Assembly (NCBI GenBank): GCA_022843165.1
Contig: JALHOD010000009.1
Location: forward strand, 88,053 to 152,052
Length of the DNA stretch: 64,000 nucleotides
Direction: 5' to 3'
Source of the DNA: Pseudorhodoplanes sp.
GTDB lineage: Bacteria > Pseudomonadota > Alphaproteobacteria > Rhizobiales > Xanthobacteraceae
Part shown: one piece after another, positions 35,471-44,812 of the stretch
Layout of the letters: each line of letters opens with the position of its first letter
How positions within the stretch are numbered: the first letter of the stretch is position 1
The notes under the pieces: model-generated
Seen by the model: the letters and a program-made list of their open reading frames with translations, nothing else
Told to the model about the DNA's origin: nothing
Databases searched by the model: none
Program-made: the position numbers and the translations under genes

Positions 35471-36675
35471 CCGCCGGCTTTGTGCAGGGCAGGCGGAATG
35501 CGCCGCGACAGCAGCCAGAACAGCAGCGTCAGCGCGCCCATCGCCGTGACTGCAATGGCCAGCGGCCATGCGGTCGTGTCGAGCAAGGCCACCACCGTGA
35601 CCCCCGCCACCACAGCAAAGAATTGCGGAATGAAGCCGAGCAGCGAGGACGCAGCCCCGGCGCGGTCCGGAAACGGCGAAAGACCTCCCGCCATGCCTTG
35701 CGGAAAGGTCAGGCCAAGACCGATCGTATAGAGCGACATCGGCAATACCACGGACAGGACAGACGACGACGATGCCAGCGTCAGCGTGATGAGCATCGTC
35801 AGGCCGCCACCCAGCAGTGCCGCCGCACCGAACCCGATCGTGCGATCAATGCCGAGACGCGACACGATGCGCGATGCGATGTAGGTCCCGGTCAGATAGC
35901 CAAATGCGCTGGGCAGGAACGCAATCGCAAAGGCGAGAGGCGTCAGGCCGTAGATATCCTGCAGGATGAAAGACGCGCTGGAAAGCCAGGCGAACAGTCC
36001 CGTGTAGCAGGAGGCCACGATCCCGGCATACAGCAGGAAGTCGCGACGGCGTAGAATGGAGCCGTAGATCCGCAACATCGATCGCAGCGTGACCCGCTCA
36101 GGCGCACGCGCCTTCAGCGTCTCCGGGAGTTTCCACCATGCCATTGCCCCGAGCGTAATACCCGCGATGAGCAATGCCGCAAAGGCCGAACGCCATCCGA
36201 AGGCCGTGTGCAGGACGCCGCCGACCACCGGGCCGACAATGGGCGCCAGCGCCATGATCGCGCCCATCACCGAGAGTTCCTTGCCGGCCCGTGCGCCGCT
36301 ATAGAGATCGCGCACTACCGCACGCGCCAGCACGATGGCGCCGGCGGCTCCGAAAGATTGCAGCGCGCGTGCGGCAATCAGAATGTCAATTGACGGCGCG
36401 ACGGTGCAGATCAGGCTGGCGGCGCAGAAGATCACCACTGCGACCAGCAGCACCAGCCGGCGCCCATAACGGTCGGACAAAGGCCCGTACACGATCTGCC
36501 CAGCCGCAAATCCGATCAGATAGGCCGACAGAGTAAGTTGCACGCGTGTCGACGACACATTGAAGGCGCGGCCGATATCCGGCAGTGAGGGCAGATAGAG
36601 ATCGGTCGACAATGGCCCGATCGCGGTCAAAGCCGCCAGCAGCGCCGTCAGCGCGAACGTGTCGGGACGAAACAT
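35467..36675 (-). CDS. Bcr/CflA-type multidrug MFS transporter
   Basis: 402 aa from the ATG at 36675; the open frame extends to a TTG at 36681. Twelve membrane helices; the motifs STDLYLPSLPDI and YGPLSDRYGRR are typical of the Bcr/CflA drug-efflux subfamily. It would export drugs such as bicyclomycin or other compounds by proton antiport. It begins 27 nt after the metalloprotease gene on the same strand. Confidence 0.92.
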   Translation of the reverse strand: MFRPDTFALTALLAALTAIGPLSTDLYLPSLPDIGRAFNVSSTRVQLTLSAYLIGFAAGQIVYGPLSDRYGRRLVLLVAVVIFCAASLICTVAPSIDILIAARALQSFGAAGAIVLARAVVRDLYSGARAGKELSVMGAIMALAPIVGPVVGGVLHTAFGWRSAFAALLIAGITLGAMAWWKLPETLKARAPERVTLRSMLRIYGSILRRRDFLLYAGIVASCYTGLFAWLSSASFILQDIYGLTPLAFAIAFLPSAFGYLTGTYIASRIVSRLGIDRTIGFGAAALLGGGLTMLITLTLASSSSVLSVVLPMSLYTIGLGLTFPQGMAGGLSPFPDRAGAASSLLGFIPQFFAVVAGVTVVALLDTTAWPLAIAVTAMGALTLLFWLLSRRIPPALHKAGG

Positions 36676-36702
36676 GGACAACTTTCGCGCGCGGGCGCGC
36701 GG

Positions 36703-37509
36703 TCAGGCACGCGCCCGGCGTTTGGTCACGGGGCGGCGCGCGGGGTCGGGATCGGATTGCGGCATACCATAGCGGTGCAGATCGGTGCCATAGACGTCGA
36801 GCCAGTTCTTGGCGCGTCGCATGTTCGGGCAGATCCGTTCGACCAGTCGCCAGAACCGCACCGAATGATTCATCTCGACCAGATGCGCGACTTCATGCGC
36901 GGCGAGATAATCGAGCACATGCGGCGGCGCCAGGATCAGACGCCAGGAATAGGACAGCACGCCCGTGCTTGAGCAGGAGCCCCAGCGGCTCGCCTGATCG
37001 CGGACCGAAATGCGTTTGATTTCAACGCCGAGGCGCTCGGCCGCACGGCCGCTGGCCATTTCGAGATCGTTTTTGGCTTCCCGGCGCAGGAAATCGCCGA
37101 CCCGCCGGTCGATATGCGGCGCGTCTCCCGCCACGCACAGGGTGCGCTCGCCATCCTCGCCGATTTCGATCCAGACCGTGCCACGCCGGCCCTTACGATG
37201 CACAATGCGATGCGGCTGGCCGCGCAGAGGGACAACTGTGCCATGCACGAAGGGCGTTGCCTCCGGCAGACGATGCAAACGCTGCGCGATCCAGCCGCCG
37301 TGCTGCTCCGCAAATGCCTTGGCTTCCTTCAGGCTGCCGCGCGGCGGCATGGTGAGCACGACTTCGCGCGTCGCCGCCTGAATTCGCAACGTATAACGCC
37401 GCGCCTGACGATGGCGGCGCACCCGCACCAGATAAATCGCCTTGTCATGGACGACCTGAATAGCCTGGGGCTCGGTCGGACGGCGGTAAAGGAGGGCACG
37501 AAGCGACAT
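36703..37509 (-). CDS. YgjP-like (DUF45) metallopeptidase
   Basis: 268 aa from the ATG at 37509. The zinc motif HEVAHLVEMNH (HExxH plus a third histidine) is seen near the C-terminus, preceded by RWGSCSSTGVLSYSWRL, the signature of the YgjP/DUF45 family related to SprT. These are cytoplasmic zinc proteins; the substrate is not known. Probably cotranscribed with the downstream MFS gene. Confidence 0.88.
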   Translation of the reverse strand: MSLRALLYRRPTEPQAIQVVHDKAIYLVRVRRHRQARRYTLRIQAATREVVLTMPPRGSLKEAKAFAEQHGGWIAQRLHRLPEATPFVHGTVVPLRGQPHRIVHRKGRRGTVWIEIGEDGERTLCVAGDAPHIDRRVGDFLRREAKNDLEMASGRAAERLGVEIKRISVRDQASRWGSCSSTGVLSYSWRLILAPPHVLDYLAAHEVAHLVEMNHSVRFWRLVERICPNMRRAKNWLDVYGTDLHRYGMPQSDPDPARRPVTKRRARA

Positions 37510-37842
37510 GGACGGCAAAACCTCGAACAAGAACTTTGAGGATAGTGCCATACCCCTCCCCCCGATCAGCCCTCTGCAGAAAATAAAGCCTGACCCACTA
37601 GCTGCAGGTCAGAAAGTGATTCAGCTTGCTATATATTGTGATTTTAAAGATTGAATAACGATTCATTTTATATTCAAAGGAGTTCCCGTGGGCCGAGCCG
37701 AATGCCAGCTCGAAAATCCGCTAAAAAATCAATAATAACAAAGGCTTCCGGGAATCGATATTGCGCGGCAGAATTCGGGCGTTCTAGGCCGCTTTTCAGC
37801 TGATTCGTACTGCGGAGCCCGGTCAGGGCGATCAGCCAGGGC
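37510..37842. other. AT-rich divergent/terminal intergenic region
   Basis: About 330 bp between the metalloprotease start and the phaZ stop. The stretch 37625-37735 is unusually AT-rich for this window. It includes AAAGGAG followed by a 15-codon reading frame from a GTG at 37690 with nothing downstream to regulate. No convincing gene or RNA was recognised; it probably holds the metalloprotease promoter and the phaZ 3' end. Confidence 0.4.
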
Positions 37843-39177
37843 TCAGGCCACCGCGCGGGGCGCGGCCTTGCGAGTCCCCGGCAACTGACAGGACAGCACG
37901 AAATCGGCAATGCGAGGCGCGATCTCGGACCGGAAGCGTGAGCCGTTGAACACGCCGTAGTGACCCACGCCGAGCTGCAGATAATGCACTTTCCGGTCAG
38001 CCGGAATGTTGCGGCACAACACATGTGCGGCTTCGGTTTGCCCGATGCCGGAAATGTCGTCCTTTTCGCCCTCGATGGTGAGTAAGGCACATTTGCGGAT
38101 CGCAGCCGGGTCGACCTTCACACCACGATGGGTCATCTCGCCCTTGGGCAGCGCATGACGCACGAATACCGTATCGACGGTCTGCAAATAGAACTCGGCG
38201 GTGAGGTCCATGACCGCCAGATATTCATCATAGAACTCGCGATGTTTCTGCGCGGAATCGCCATCGCCCTTCACCAGATTGAAAAACAGGTCCTTGTGGG
38301 CATCGAGATGGCGATCGAGGTTCATGCTCACAAAGCCATTGAGCTGCAGGAAGCCCGGATAGACATCGCGCAACATGCCCGGATGCGGGAATGGCACCTT
38401 GGTGATGACGTGGTGACGGAACCAGTCGATGCCGCGATCCTCGGCCAGTTTATTGACGCCAGTGGGGTTGACCCGGGTATCGATCGGGCCGCCCATCAGA
38501 ATCATGGAATGCGGCGTATAGGGATCGCCCTCGGCTTCCATGCGCGCAATCGCCGCCAGCACGGGCACGGACGGCTGGCAGACGCCGATCACATGACAAT
38601 CGCCGCCCAGGCGGTGCAGGATTGAGATGACATAATCGATATAATCGTCGAGATCGAAACGTCCCGCCGCCAACGGCACCATGCGCGCATCGATCCAGTC
38701 GGTAATATAGACATCGTGGTTCGGCAGGAACGCCTCGACGGTGCCGCGCAGCAAGGTCGCGTAATGTCCGGACATTGGCGCGACGATCAGCAGCTTCGGC
38801 TGCGGACGGCGCGGCTGACGATCGAAGACGCGCTCGAAATGCAGCAGGTTGCAGAACGGCCGTTCCCAGACGGTCTTGATATGGACCGGAACGCGTTCTC
38901 CGCCGACGACGGTATCCTCGATCCCCCATTCCGGCTTGCTGTAGCGGCGCGTGGAGCGCTCGAACACCTCGGCGGCGGCTGCCAGCGTCTTGCCAAAAGG
39001 CGTGTTGGCAAAAGGGTTAAGCGGATTCTTCAGAGATAGCCGCGTCACGTCGGCGATCGCACGCGACGGATTGAGCGCGGCCTGTCCCATCTCGTAGAGC
39101 CAATAAAGCCCGGTCGAGAAGACTGGCTGATTCTCGGCGGGGAGCTCTGGCGCCCCTCCAAATTCCCCTATCGGCAT
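37843..39177 (-). CDS. phaZ: Intracellular polyhydroxyalkanoate depolymerase
   Basis: 444 aa. The alpha/beta-hydrolase core has the cysteine-type lipase box GVCQPSVP, typical of intracellular PHB depolymerases, with YWLYEMGQAALNPSRAIADV at the N-terminus and LGVGHYGVFNGSRF around the catalytic His. It mobilises stored polyhydroxybutyrate. Start at 39177 gives an N-terminus ~20 residues longer than family members I know, so a later start is possible, but no good alternative codon is seen. Confidence 0.9.
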   Translation of the reverse strand: MPIGEFGGAPELPAENQPVFSTGLYWLYEMGQAALNPSRAIADVTRLSLKNPLNPFANTPFGKTLAAAAEVFERSTRRYSKPEWGIEDTVVGGERVPVHIKTVWERPFCNLLHFERVFDRQPRRPQPKLLIVAPMSGHYATLLRGTVEAFLPNHDVYITDWIDARMVPLAAGRFDLDDYIDYVISILHRLGGDCHVIGVCQPSVPVLAAIARMEAEGDPYTPHSMILMGGPIDTRVNPTGVNKLAEDRGIDWFRHHVITKVPFPHPGMLRDVYPGFLQLNGFVSMNLDRHLDAHKDLFFNLVKGDGDSAQKHREFYDEYLAVMDLTAEFYLQTVDTVFVRHALPKGEMTHRGVKVDPAAIRKCALLTIEGEKDDISGIGQTEAAHVLCRNIPADRKVHYLQLGVGHYGVFNGSRFRSEIAPRIADFVLSCQLPGTRKAAPRAVA

Positions 39178-39292
39178 CTGACGGACCCCGGCGGCGCCCC
39201 GCTTTTTTGCGGTGCAGCATAGTGTCTTTTAATTGTCATGAGTCAATATAGGGAGGAATGCTTCCCCTTTCGTTACAGGCCGAAAAACCCGT

Positions 39293-40114
39293 TCATTCTC
39301 CGGCCTGGAGCAGGGAGCCCTGCCGGCGGGCGCTCTCCAAAAGCTTCAAAAAAGCCCCTGTCGCCGCAGCCATATAGATCGCATTCAGCCCCAGAGCCGC
39401 GAGCATCAGATCGCTGCGGAACACCTGCTCGATCAGTAGGGCACGCATTCCCTCGAACACATAGGTCGGGGGCAAGGCCCAGGCCAGGACCTGCAGCCAG
39501 TCCGGCAGGATCGAGACCGGGTAATAGACGCAGGTCAGCGGCAGCAGCAGGAACATGATGGTCCAGGCCATGCTCTCCGCCCCCATGCCGTTGCGCAGCA
39601 CAATGCCGGAGACGAGGATCCCGACCGCCCAGCTGGTCAGAATGAGATTGGCGAAGAACGCCACCAGCGCGAAGCCCAGCCCGTAGAGATTGAAGCCGAA
39701 AAAGATCATGGCGAGGACAGTGACCGGCACCATTCCGATCGCCAGCCGCACGAGGCTCATGATCATGAGCGCCGCGACGAATTCTCCGGGGCGCAACGGG
39801 CTCATCATCAGGTTGCCCATATTGCGCGCCCACATCTCTTCCAGAAACGAAATCGAAAAGCCGAGCTGGCCGCGGAACAGAATATCCCAGAGCAGGACGG
39901 CCCCGATGAATGTGCCGCCGGCTTTTGCAAAGAAGCTGGCATTCTGGTCGACATAAAGCTGCAGAAAGCCCCACATCAGCATCTGCACCGCCGGCCAATA
40001 GATCAGTTCCAGCAGGCGCGGCCAGGACGACCGCAGCAGATACCAATAACGCAGCACCATCGCGGCGATGCGCTGCGGCGAAAACGCGATCGGCGGGCTC
40101 ACATCGGGACTCAC
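39293..40114 (-). CDS. ABC-2 type transporter permease
   Basis: 273 aa with about six membrane helices; the RSSWPRLLELIYWPAVQMLMWG start, the LEEMWARNMGNLMMSPLRPGEF loop and the final PPTYVFEGMRALL are features of ABC-2 export permeases. Its ATG overlaps the stop of the ATPase gene (4 nt), so the two subunits are translated together. The exported compound is unknown. Confidence 0.9.
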   Translation of the reverse strand: MSPDVSPPIAFSPQRIAAMVLRYWYLLRSSWPRLLELIYWPAVQMLMWGFLQLYVDQNASFFAKAGGTFIGAVLLWDILFRGQLGFSISFLEEMWARNMGNLMMSPLRPGEFVAALMIMSLVRLAIGMVPVTVLAMIFFGFNLYGLGFALVAFFANLILTSWAVGILVSGIVLRNGMGAESMAWTIMFLLLPLTCVYYPVSILPDWLQVLAWALPPTYVFEGMRALLIEQVFRSDLMLAALGLNAIYMAAATGAFLKLLESARRQGSLLQAGE

Positions 40115-40878
40115 TGCGCGGCCTCCCGCATATCGGAGGCTTCGCGGCGGCCACGCGCAATGTCCAGGAACACATCTTCCAACGTCTCGCGTCCATAGCG
40201 CGCCAGCAGCCGCTCGGGATTGTCGTCATCGACAATCACCCCACGCTTCATCATGATGACGCGCTCGCACAGCCGCTCGACTTCCATCATGTTGTGCGAC
40301 GCAAGCAGGACAGTCGCACCGCGCTGCTTGCGATAGGTTTCCAAATGGCCGCGGACCCAGTCGGCGGTGTCCGGATCGAGCGAGGCGGTCGGCTCGTCAA
40401 GCAGCAAGACCTCGGGACGGTTGAGCAGGGATTTGGCGAGCGACACCCGCGTCTTCTGACCCGCCGACAATTTTCCCGTCGGGCGGTCGAGCAAATCGAC
40501 AAGATCGAGTTGCTCGGCAAGTTCGCGCATGCGCCCGGAAAGATCTGGCACACCATAAAGCAGACCAAAGACTTTCAGGTTTTGCCGGACGGTCAGCCGC
40601 ATCGGCATGTCGACGTAAGGGCTTTCGAAATTCATCCGGTGCAGCACCCGGTGCCGGTCGCGCGCCATGTCGGCGCCGAGCACGGCGATGCGCCCGGAGG
40701 TCGGCATGACCAGCCCCATGATCATGGCGATGGTCGTGGTCTTGCCGGCACCGTTGCCGCCCAGAAGGGCCGTGATAGAACCTTGAGGGAGCGAAAAGCT
40801 GATGCCGTCCACGGCCATTCCGGCCTTGTAGACCTTCACCAGATTTTCGGCGGCGATGGCGGGCTCGGTATTGGCCAT
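40111..40878 (-). CDS. ABC exporter ATP-binding protein
   Basis: 255-aa ATPase: Walker A GGNGAGKTT, signature KLSAGQKTRVSLAKSLL, Walker B VLLLDEPTASLD, switch ASHNMMEVE. Of the multidrug/polysaccharide/NatA-like family that pairs with ABC-2 permeases. Encoded upstream of its permease with a 4-nt overlap. Divergent from regB. Confidence 0.93.
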   Translation of the reverse strand: MANTEPAIAAENLVKVYKAGMAVDGISFSLPQGSITALLGGNGAGKTTTIAMIMGLVMPTSGRIAVLGADMARDRHRVLHRMNFESPYVDMPMRLTVRQNLKVFGLLYGVPDLSGRMRELAEQLDLVDLLDRPTGKLSAGQKTRVSLAKSLLNRPEVLLLDEPTASLDPDTADWVRGHLETYRKQRGATVLLASHNMMEVERLCERVIMMKRGVIVDDDNPERLLARYGRETLEDVFLDIARGRREASDMREAAQ

Positions 40879-41022
40879 TCAGTCTGTTCCAGTCTTTGCG
40901 GCTCATTTGAGGGCAGGCGCGGCGGTGCGCAAGCCATTTCCGGCCCGCAAATGGAGCCTGCGTGCGCCCGTCTGCGTCACCAATGCGGTACAAGAATTCT
41001 CCGTCAGCCGGTAACATGGGAC

Positions 41023-42363
41023 ATGTCCGCTCTCGACCTCGACCGTTTGAGTCTGCCGCGCCGCAATATGCGGCTGGATACGCTGATCCGGCTCCGCTGG
41101 CTGTCGGTGATCGGGCAGACCATCGCAGTACTGGTGGTTTATCTGGGCCTGGAATTCGAGTTGTCGATCTGGGGCTGCCTGTCGATCATCGCGTTATCCG
41201 CCTGGCTCAACATTGTGCTGCGTCTGCGCTTCAAGAATGCGCGCCGGCTGGAACCGAGCCGCGCCGCCTGGCTGCTCGCGTTCGACATCGCCGAACTGGG
41301 CGCGCTGATGTTCCTGACCGGCGGACTGGAAAATCCCTTCTCGTTCTTCTTCCTCGGGCCGGTCCTGCTGTCGGCGACCGCCCTGCCGGCGCGCATGACG
41401 GTCATGCTTGGCGCCTTTGCCATCTTCTGCGCAACCCTGTTGATCTTCTTTCATTTCCCGCTGCCCTGGTCGGATGACCTGCCCGCACCGGTCTTGCCGG
41501 ATACCTATATTCTCGCAGTCTGGCTTTCGATCCTGCTCGCGATCTTTTTCATCGGCATCTATGCGTGGCAGATCACCGAAGAGTCGCGCCAGCTCGTCAA
41601 TGCATTGGCGGCGACCGAGCTTGTGCTGGCGCGCGAGCAACATCTCACGCAGATCGACGGGCTGGCAGCGGCCGCGGCGCATGCGCTCGGCACGCCTCTA
41701 TCCACCATTTCCGTCATCGCGAAGGAGCTTGAACGCGAGATTGATCCGAAATCGCCGCACGCCGACGACATCCGCCTACTGCGGGAACAGGCGCAGCGCT
41801 GCCGCGAGATCCTGAGCAAGCTCAGCGAACTGCCCGCCGAGAGCGAGCATTACGACCGTTTGCCGATCTCCGGCCTGCTAGAGGAAGTGGCCGCGCCGCA
41901 CCGCGACTTCGGCATTGCGATCAACGTGAATCTGCCGCCCAACATGAAACAGCCGGCCGGAACCCGCAACCCGGCGATTCTCTATGGCCTCGGCAACCTG
42001 CTGGAGAACGCGGTCGATTTCGCACATGAGCGAGTCGAGATTTCCGCGCATTGGGACGACGAAGCCGTCACCGTGGTAATCGGCGACGACGGCCCTGGCT
42101 TCGCGCCAGAAGTGATCGGCCGCATCGGCGAACCTTATGTCCGCAGCCGGCGCCGGCGGCGCATGTATGCCAGCGACGACACCGGAATGGGTCTCGGCTT
42201 TTTCATTGCAAAAACCCTGCTGGAGCGCTCCGGCGCAAGGTTAACCTTCGAGAACCGCACATTTCCTGCGCGCGGAGCGGTGGTGACCGTGCGCTGGCCG
42301 CGCGCCGTCTTCGAGCAGTTCCCGCAGCTTCCGGAGCTTGAGAACATCCCCGTAACCCCCTAA
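41023..42363 (+). CDS. regB: Redox-sensing histidine kinase RegB/PrrB/ActS
   Basis: 446 aa starting at the ATG at 41023; the reading frame is open far upstream but that part is not coding. Six membrane helices, the quinone-binding motif GGLENPF at 100-106, the H-box AAHALGTPLSTI with phospho-acceptor H220, and an ATPase domain with DDGPGF and GMGLGFFIA. A cysteine lies at H+40 (C260), the position of the redox-active Cys265 relative to His225 in Rhodobacter RegB. It controls energy and redox genes with RegA. Confidence 0.95.
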   Translation: MSALDLDRLSLPRRNMRLDTLIRLRWLSVIGQTIAVLVVYLGLEFELSIWGCLSIIALSAWLNIVLRLRFKNARRLEPSRAAWLLAFDIAELGALMFLTGGLENPFSFFFLGPVLLSATALPARMTVMLGAFAIFCATLLIFFHFPLPWSDDLPAPVLPDTYILAVWLSILLAIFFIGIYAWQITEESRQLVNALAATELVLAREQHLTQIDGLAAAAAHALGTPLSTISVIAKELEREIDPKSPHADDIRLLREQAQRCREILSKLSELPAESEHYDRLPISGLLEEVAAPHRDFGIAINVNLPPNMKQPAGTRNPAILYGLGNLLENAVDFAHERVEISAHWDDEAVTVVIGDDGPGFAPEVIGRIGEPYVRSRRRRRMYASDDTGMGLGFFIAKTLLERSGARLTFENRTFPARGAVVTVRWPRAVFEQFPQLPELENIPVTP

Positions 42364-42400
42364 TTAGGGGTTGGGGTCGCAGCAATCGGGTAACATCACG

Positions 42401-42949
42401 ATGGAAATGACAGCGGCAATTCCGAGTGAACGGTCACTGCTGATCGTGGACGATGACAAGTCCTTCCTGCAGCGGCTGGCACGTGCCATGGAGGGCCGTG
42501 GCTTCAATGTCAGCACCGCCGAATCGGTGGCGGAAGGCCTGACGCAGGTAGAACGCGCGGCGCCCGCTTTCGCGGTGGTTGACATGCGACTGGGCGACGG
42601 CAACGGCTTGGACGTGATCTCCGCCCTGAAGCGGCGCCGGCCGGAAGCGCGCGGGATCATTCTGACCGGTTATGGTAACATTGCTACCGCGGTAAATGCG
42701 GTGAAACTCGGCGCCGTCGATTATCTGGCCAAACCCGCCGATGCCGATGATGTGATCGCGGCGTTACTGGCGATCGAGGGCAAGAAACCGGAGCCGCCGG
42801 AGCATCCGATGTCGGCGGACCGCGTGCGCTGGGAACACATCCAGCGAATCTATGAACTATGCGGACGCAATGTGTCGGAAACGGCGCGCCAGCTCAACAT
42901 GCATCGCCGCACCTTGCAGCGCATTCTGGCGAAGCGCGCCCCACGCTAG
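42401..42949 (+). CDS. regA: Response regulator RegA/PrrA/ActR
   Basis: 182 aa. Receiver domain with LLIVDDDKSF, phospho-acceptor Asp in VVDMRLGDGNG and Lys in YLAKPADADD, followed by a Fis-type helix-turn-helix ([27 protein letters not shown]), the highly conserved C-terminus of RegA/ActR. The ATG at 42401 is preferred; upstream codons to the TTG at 42371 have no good ribosome-binding site. Ends overlapping the convergent mmcB stop by 4 nt. Confidence 0.95.
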   Translation: MEMTAAIPSERSLLIVDDDKSFLQRLARAMEGRGFNVSTAESVAEGLTQVERAAPAFAVVDMRLGDGNGLDVISALKRRRPEARGIILTGYGNIATAVNAVKLGAVDYLAKPADADDVIAALLAIEGKKPEPPEHPMSADRVRWEHIQRIYELCGRNVSETARQLNMHRRTLQRILAKRAPR

Positions 42950-43437
42950 CAGAATTCCGCGCCATAGGGGCCCGCCGGATCGACCAGCGACTGCAGCCGC
43001 AAGGCCGCGCATTGCGCAACCCGCAGCATCATTGCCTTGCGGGTCGGAGCCGGCAGACGGTGCGCGGGCGCCTCGCACATGACTTGTCCGCCGAACGCAT
43101 CCGCCACGATCAGGCCGGTGTCTTTCGGGAAAATCTCGCACGGCACATCGAGCGTCGTGGCGAAGAACAGCCGGTCGCAATGCGCGCGATAATCCATCCA
43201 TTTCTGGTCGGCGCGGAAATCGGCGATCGAGGACTTGATCTCCACGATCCAGATTTCGCCGGAGGCATCGAGCGCCACCAGATCGGCGCGACGGCCTGAC
43301 GGCAGCGGCAATTCGCTGACACAGCAGAATCCGTGCGACAGCAACAGCCGCATAGTGCCGCGCGCGACCGTCAGTACCGTCTCGGACTGACGGCCGTCGA
43401 CCGGAACTTCGGCGATGCGGGCACCCAAAATGCTCAT
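42946..43437 (-). CDS. mmcB: MmcB family DNA repair protein
   Basis: 163 aa. A PD-(D/E)XK-like core is visible: [29 protein letters not shown], with the Asp and Glu-x-Lys of the nuclease fold. Matches the MmcB family, first linked to mitomycin C resistance in Caulobacter. Its ATG overlaps the mtnA stop (ATGA), so it is translated after mtnA. Confidence 0.85.
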   Translation of the reverse strand: MSILGARIAEVPVDGRQSETVLTVARGTMRLLLSHGFCCVSELPLPSGRRADLVALDASGEIWIVEIKSSIADFRADQKWMDYRAHCDRLFFATTLDVPCEIFPKDTGLIVADAFGGQVMCEAPAHRLPAPTRKAMMLRVAQCAALRLQSLVDPAGPYGAEFC

Positions 43438-44561
43438 TCTACGGCTTTCCGCGTGTCCGGGCGGCGCGACGCATGGTCCGGAAAGTTATCTTCCAACGCC
43501 TTGCGATTTGGCGCAATGACGCCGCGCTCAGTAATGAGCCCGGTCACCAGACGCGCCGGCGTCACGTCGAACCCGTAATTGGCGACATTCGATCCGGTCG
43601 GCACGATGGTCACGGTTTCGATGCGCCCGTCCGCGGTCCGGCCGGTCATGGTCGCGACCTCGTGGCCGGCGCGCTCCTCGATCGGAATTTCGGCGACGCC
43701 GTCTGCGACCGTGAAGTCGATGGTCGGCGACGGCAATGCGACATAGAACGGCACGCCATTGTCCTTGGCCGCCAGCGCCTTCAGATAGGTCCCGATCTTG
43801 TTGCAGACATCGCCTTGGGCGGTGACGCGGTCGGTGCCGACAATCGCCATGTCGACCAACTTGTGCTGCATCAGATGGCCGCCGGTATTGTCGGGGATCA
43901 CGGTGTGCGGGACGCCGTGCTGGCCAAGTTCAAACGCGGTGAGCGAGGCGCCCTGGTTGCGCGGGCGGGTTTCATCCACCCACACATGAACGGGAATGCC
44001 CTTGTCATGCGCCATGTAGATCGGCGCGGTGGCGGTGCCCCAATCCACGGTCGCGAGCCAGCCCGCATTGCAATGCGTCAGCACATTCACGCGCTCGCCC
44101 GGCTTCTTCCTCGCCGCGATCTCCTCGATCAGCCTGAGACCGTTGCGTCCGATGGCTTCGTTGATGACGACATCCTCGTCACAGATTTCGGCCGCGCGGC
44201 GGTAAGCCGCCGCGATGCGTTCAGCGCGCGACCGATTGCGCAAAGCCGCGATCATTTCGTCGAGCGCCCATTTCAGATTGATGGCGGTCGGCCGGGTTGC
44301 AAGCAAGACGGCATGGGCGCGTTCCAGATTCTGGTCGGAGGCATCGTCGCGCATCGCCAGCGCCATGCCGTACGCCGCCACGGCGCCGATCAGCGGGGCG
44401 CCGCGGGTCTGCATGGTGCTGATGACCCGGGCCGCATCCTCGCAACTCGCCAGCCGCAGGGTGGCGTAGTCGTGAGGCAACCGGGTCTGGTCGATGATTC
44501 CGACCGACCATCCATCAGATTCCAGCCAGATGCTGCGGGTCTGCCTGCCGTTGATTTTCAT
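43434..44561 (-). CDS. mtnA: S-methyl-5-thioribose-1-phosphate isomerase
   Basis: About 375 aa from the ATG at 44561 (GTG at 44591 is an alternative). Conserved motifs include [16 protein letters not shown] with the catalytic cysteine, [27 protein letters not shown] and [18 protein letters not shown] with the catalytic aspartate. It interconverts methylthioribose-1-phosphate and methylthioribulose-1-phosphate in methionine salvage. No other salvage genes are adjacent. Confidence 0.94.
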   Translation of the reverse strand: MKINGRQTRSIWLESDGWSVGIIDQTRLPHDYATLRLASCEDAARVISTMQTRGAPLIGAVAAYGMALAMRDDASDQNLERAHAVLLATRPTAINLKWALDEMIAALRNRSRAERIAAAYRRAAEICDEDVVINEAIGRNGLRLIEEIAARKKPGERVNVLTHCNAGWLATVDWGTATAPIYMAHDKGIPVHVWVDETRPRNQGASLTAFELGQHGVPHTVIPDNTGGHLMQHKLVDMAIVGTDRVTAQGDVCNKIGTYLKALAAKDNGVPFYVALPSPTIDFTVADGVAEIPIEERAGHEVATMTGRTADGRIETVTIVPTGSNVANYGFDVTPARLVTGLITERGVIAPNRKALEDNFPDHASRRPDTRKAVE

Positions 44562-44772
44562 GCCCGAGAGATAGCCGCCTTCGTCCGACACGCCAAGCGC
44601 GCCAACAGCAAATCAGCCGCGAATGCATCCGTCCTCCGCCCCAATTCCGGCCTCAAGCGGACGCGAAGACTGCGGAACATGGCGGCGGTGGAAGATTCTT
44701 CGCGAGGGGGTGAAGCCATACTTTCCTTTTTGTCGCGGGCGCTGGCGCGCTTGCCGTTCCGGTTCCGATCAA

Positions 44773-44807
44773 GCAATCTCCCGCCGCCAATGCCGGCGGG
44801 AGATTGC
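44773..44807 (+). promoter_or_regulatory. 14-bp perfect hairpin covering the RBS of the next gene
   Basis: GCAATCTCCCGCCG (44773-44786) pairs perfectly with CGGCGGGAGATTGC (44794-44807) around a 7-nt loop. The 3' arm contains GGGAG, the only plausible Shine-Dalgarno for the ATG at 44813. No T-tract follows. Confidence 0.7.
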
Positions 44808-44812
44808 CACCG

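Noticed and set aside
37690..37737. 15-codon frame from a GTG after AAAGGAG
   Set aside because: Good ribosome-binding site but no gene follows on that strand within 3 kb, so a leader-peptide role cannot be argued.
39910..41022. N-terminal 371 codons preceding regB in the same open frame
   Set aside because: They run antisense through the ABC genes; RegB homology begins at the ATG at 41023.
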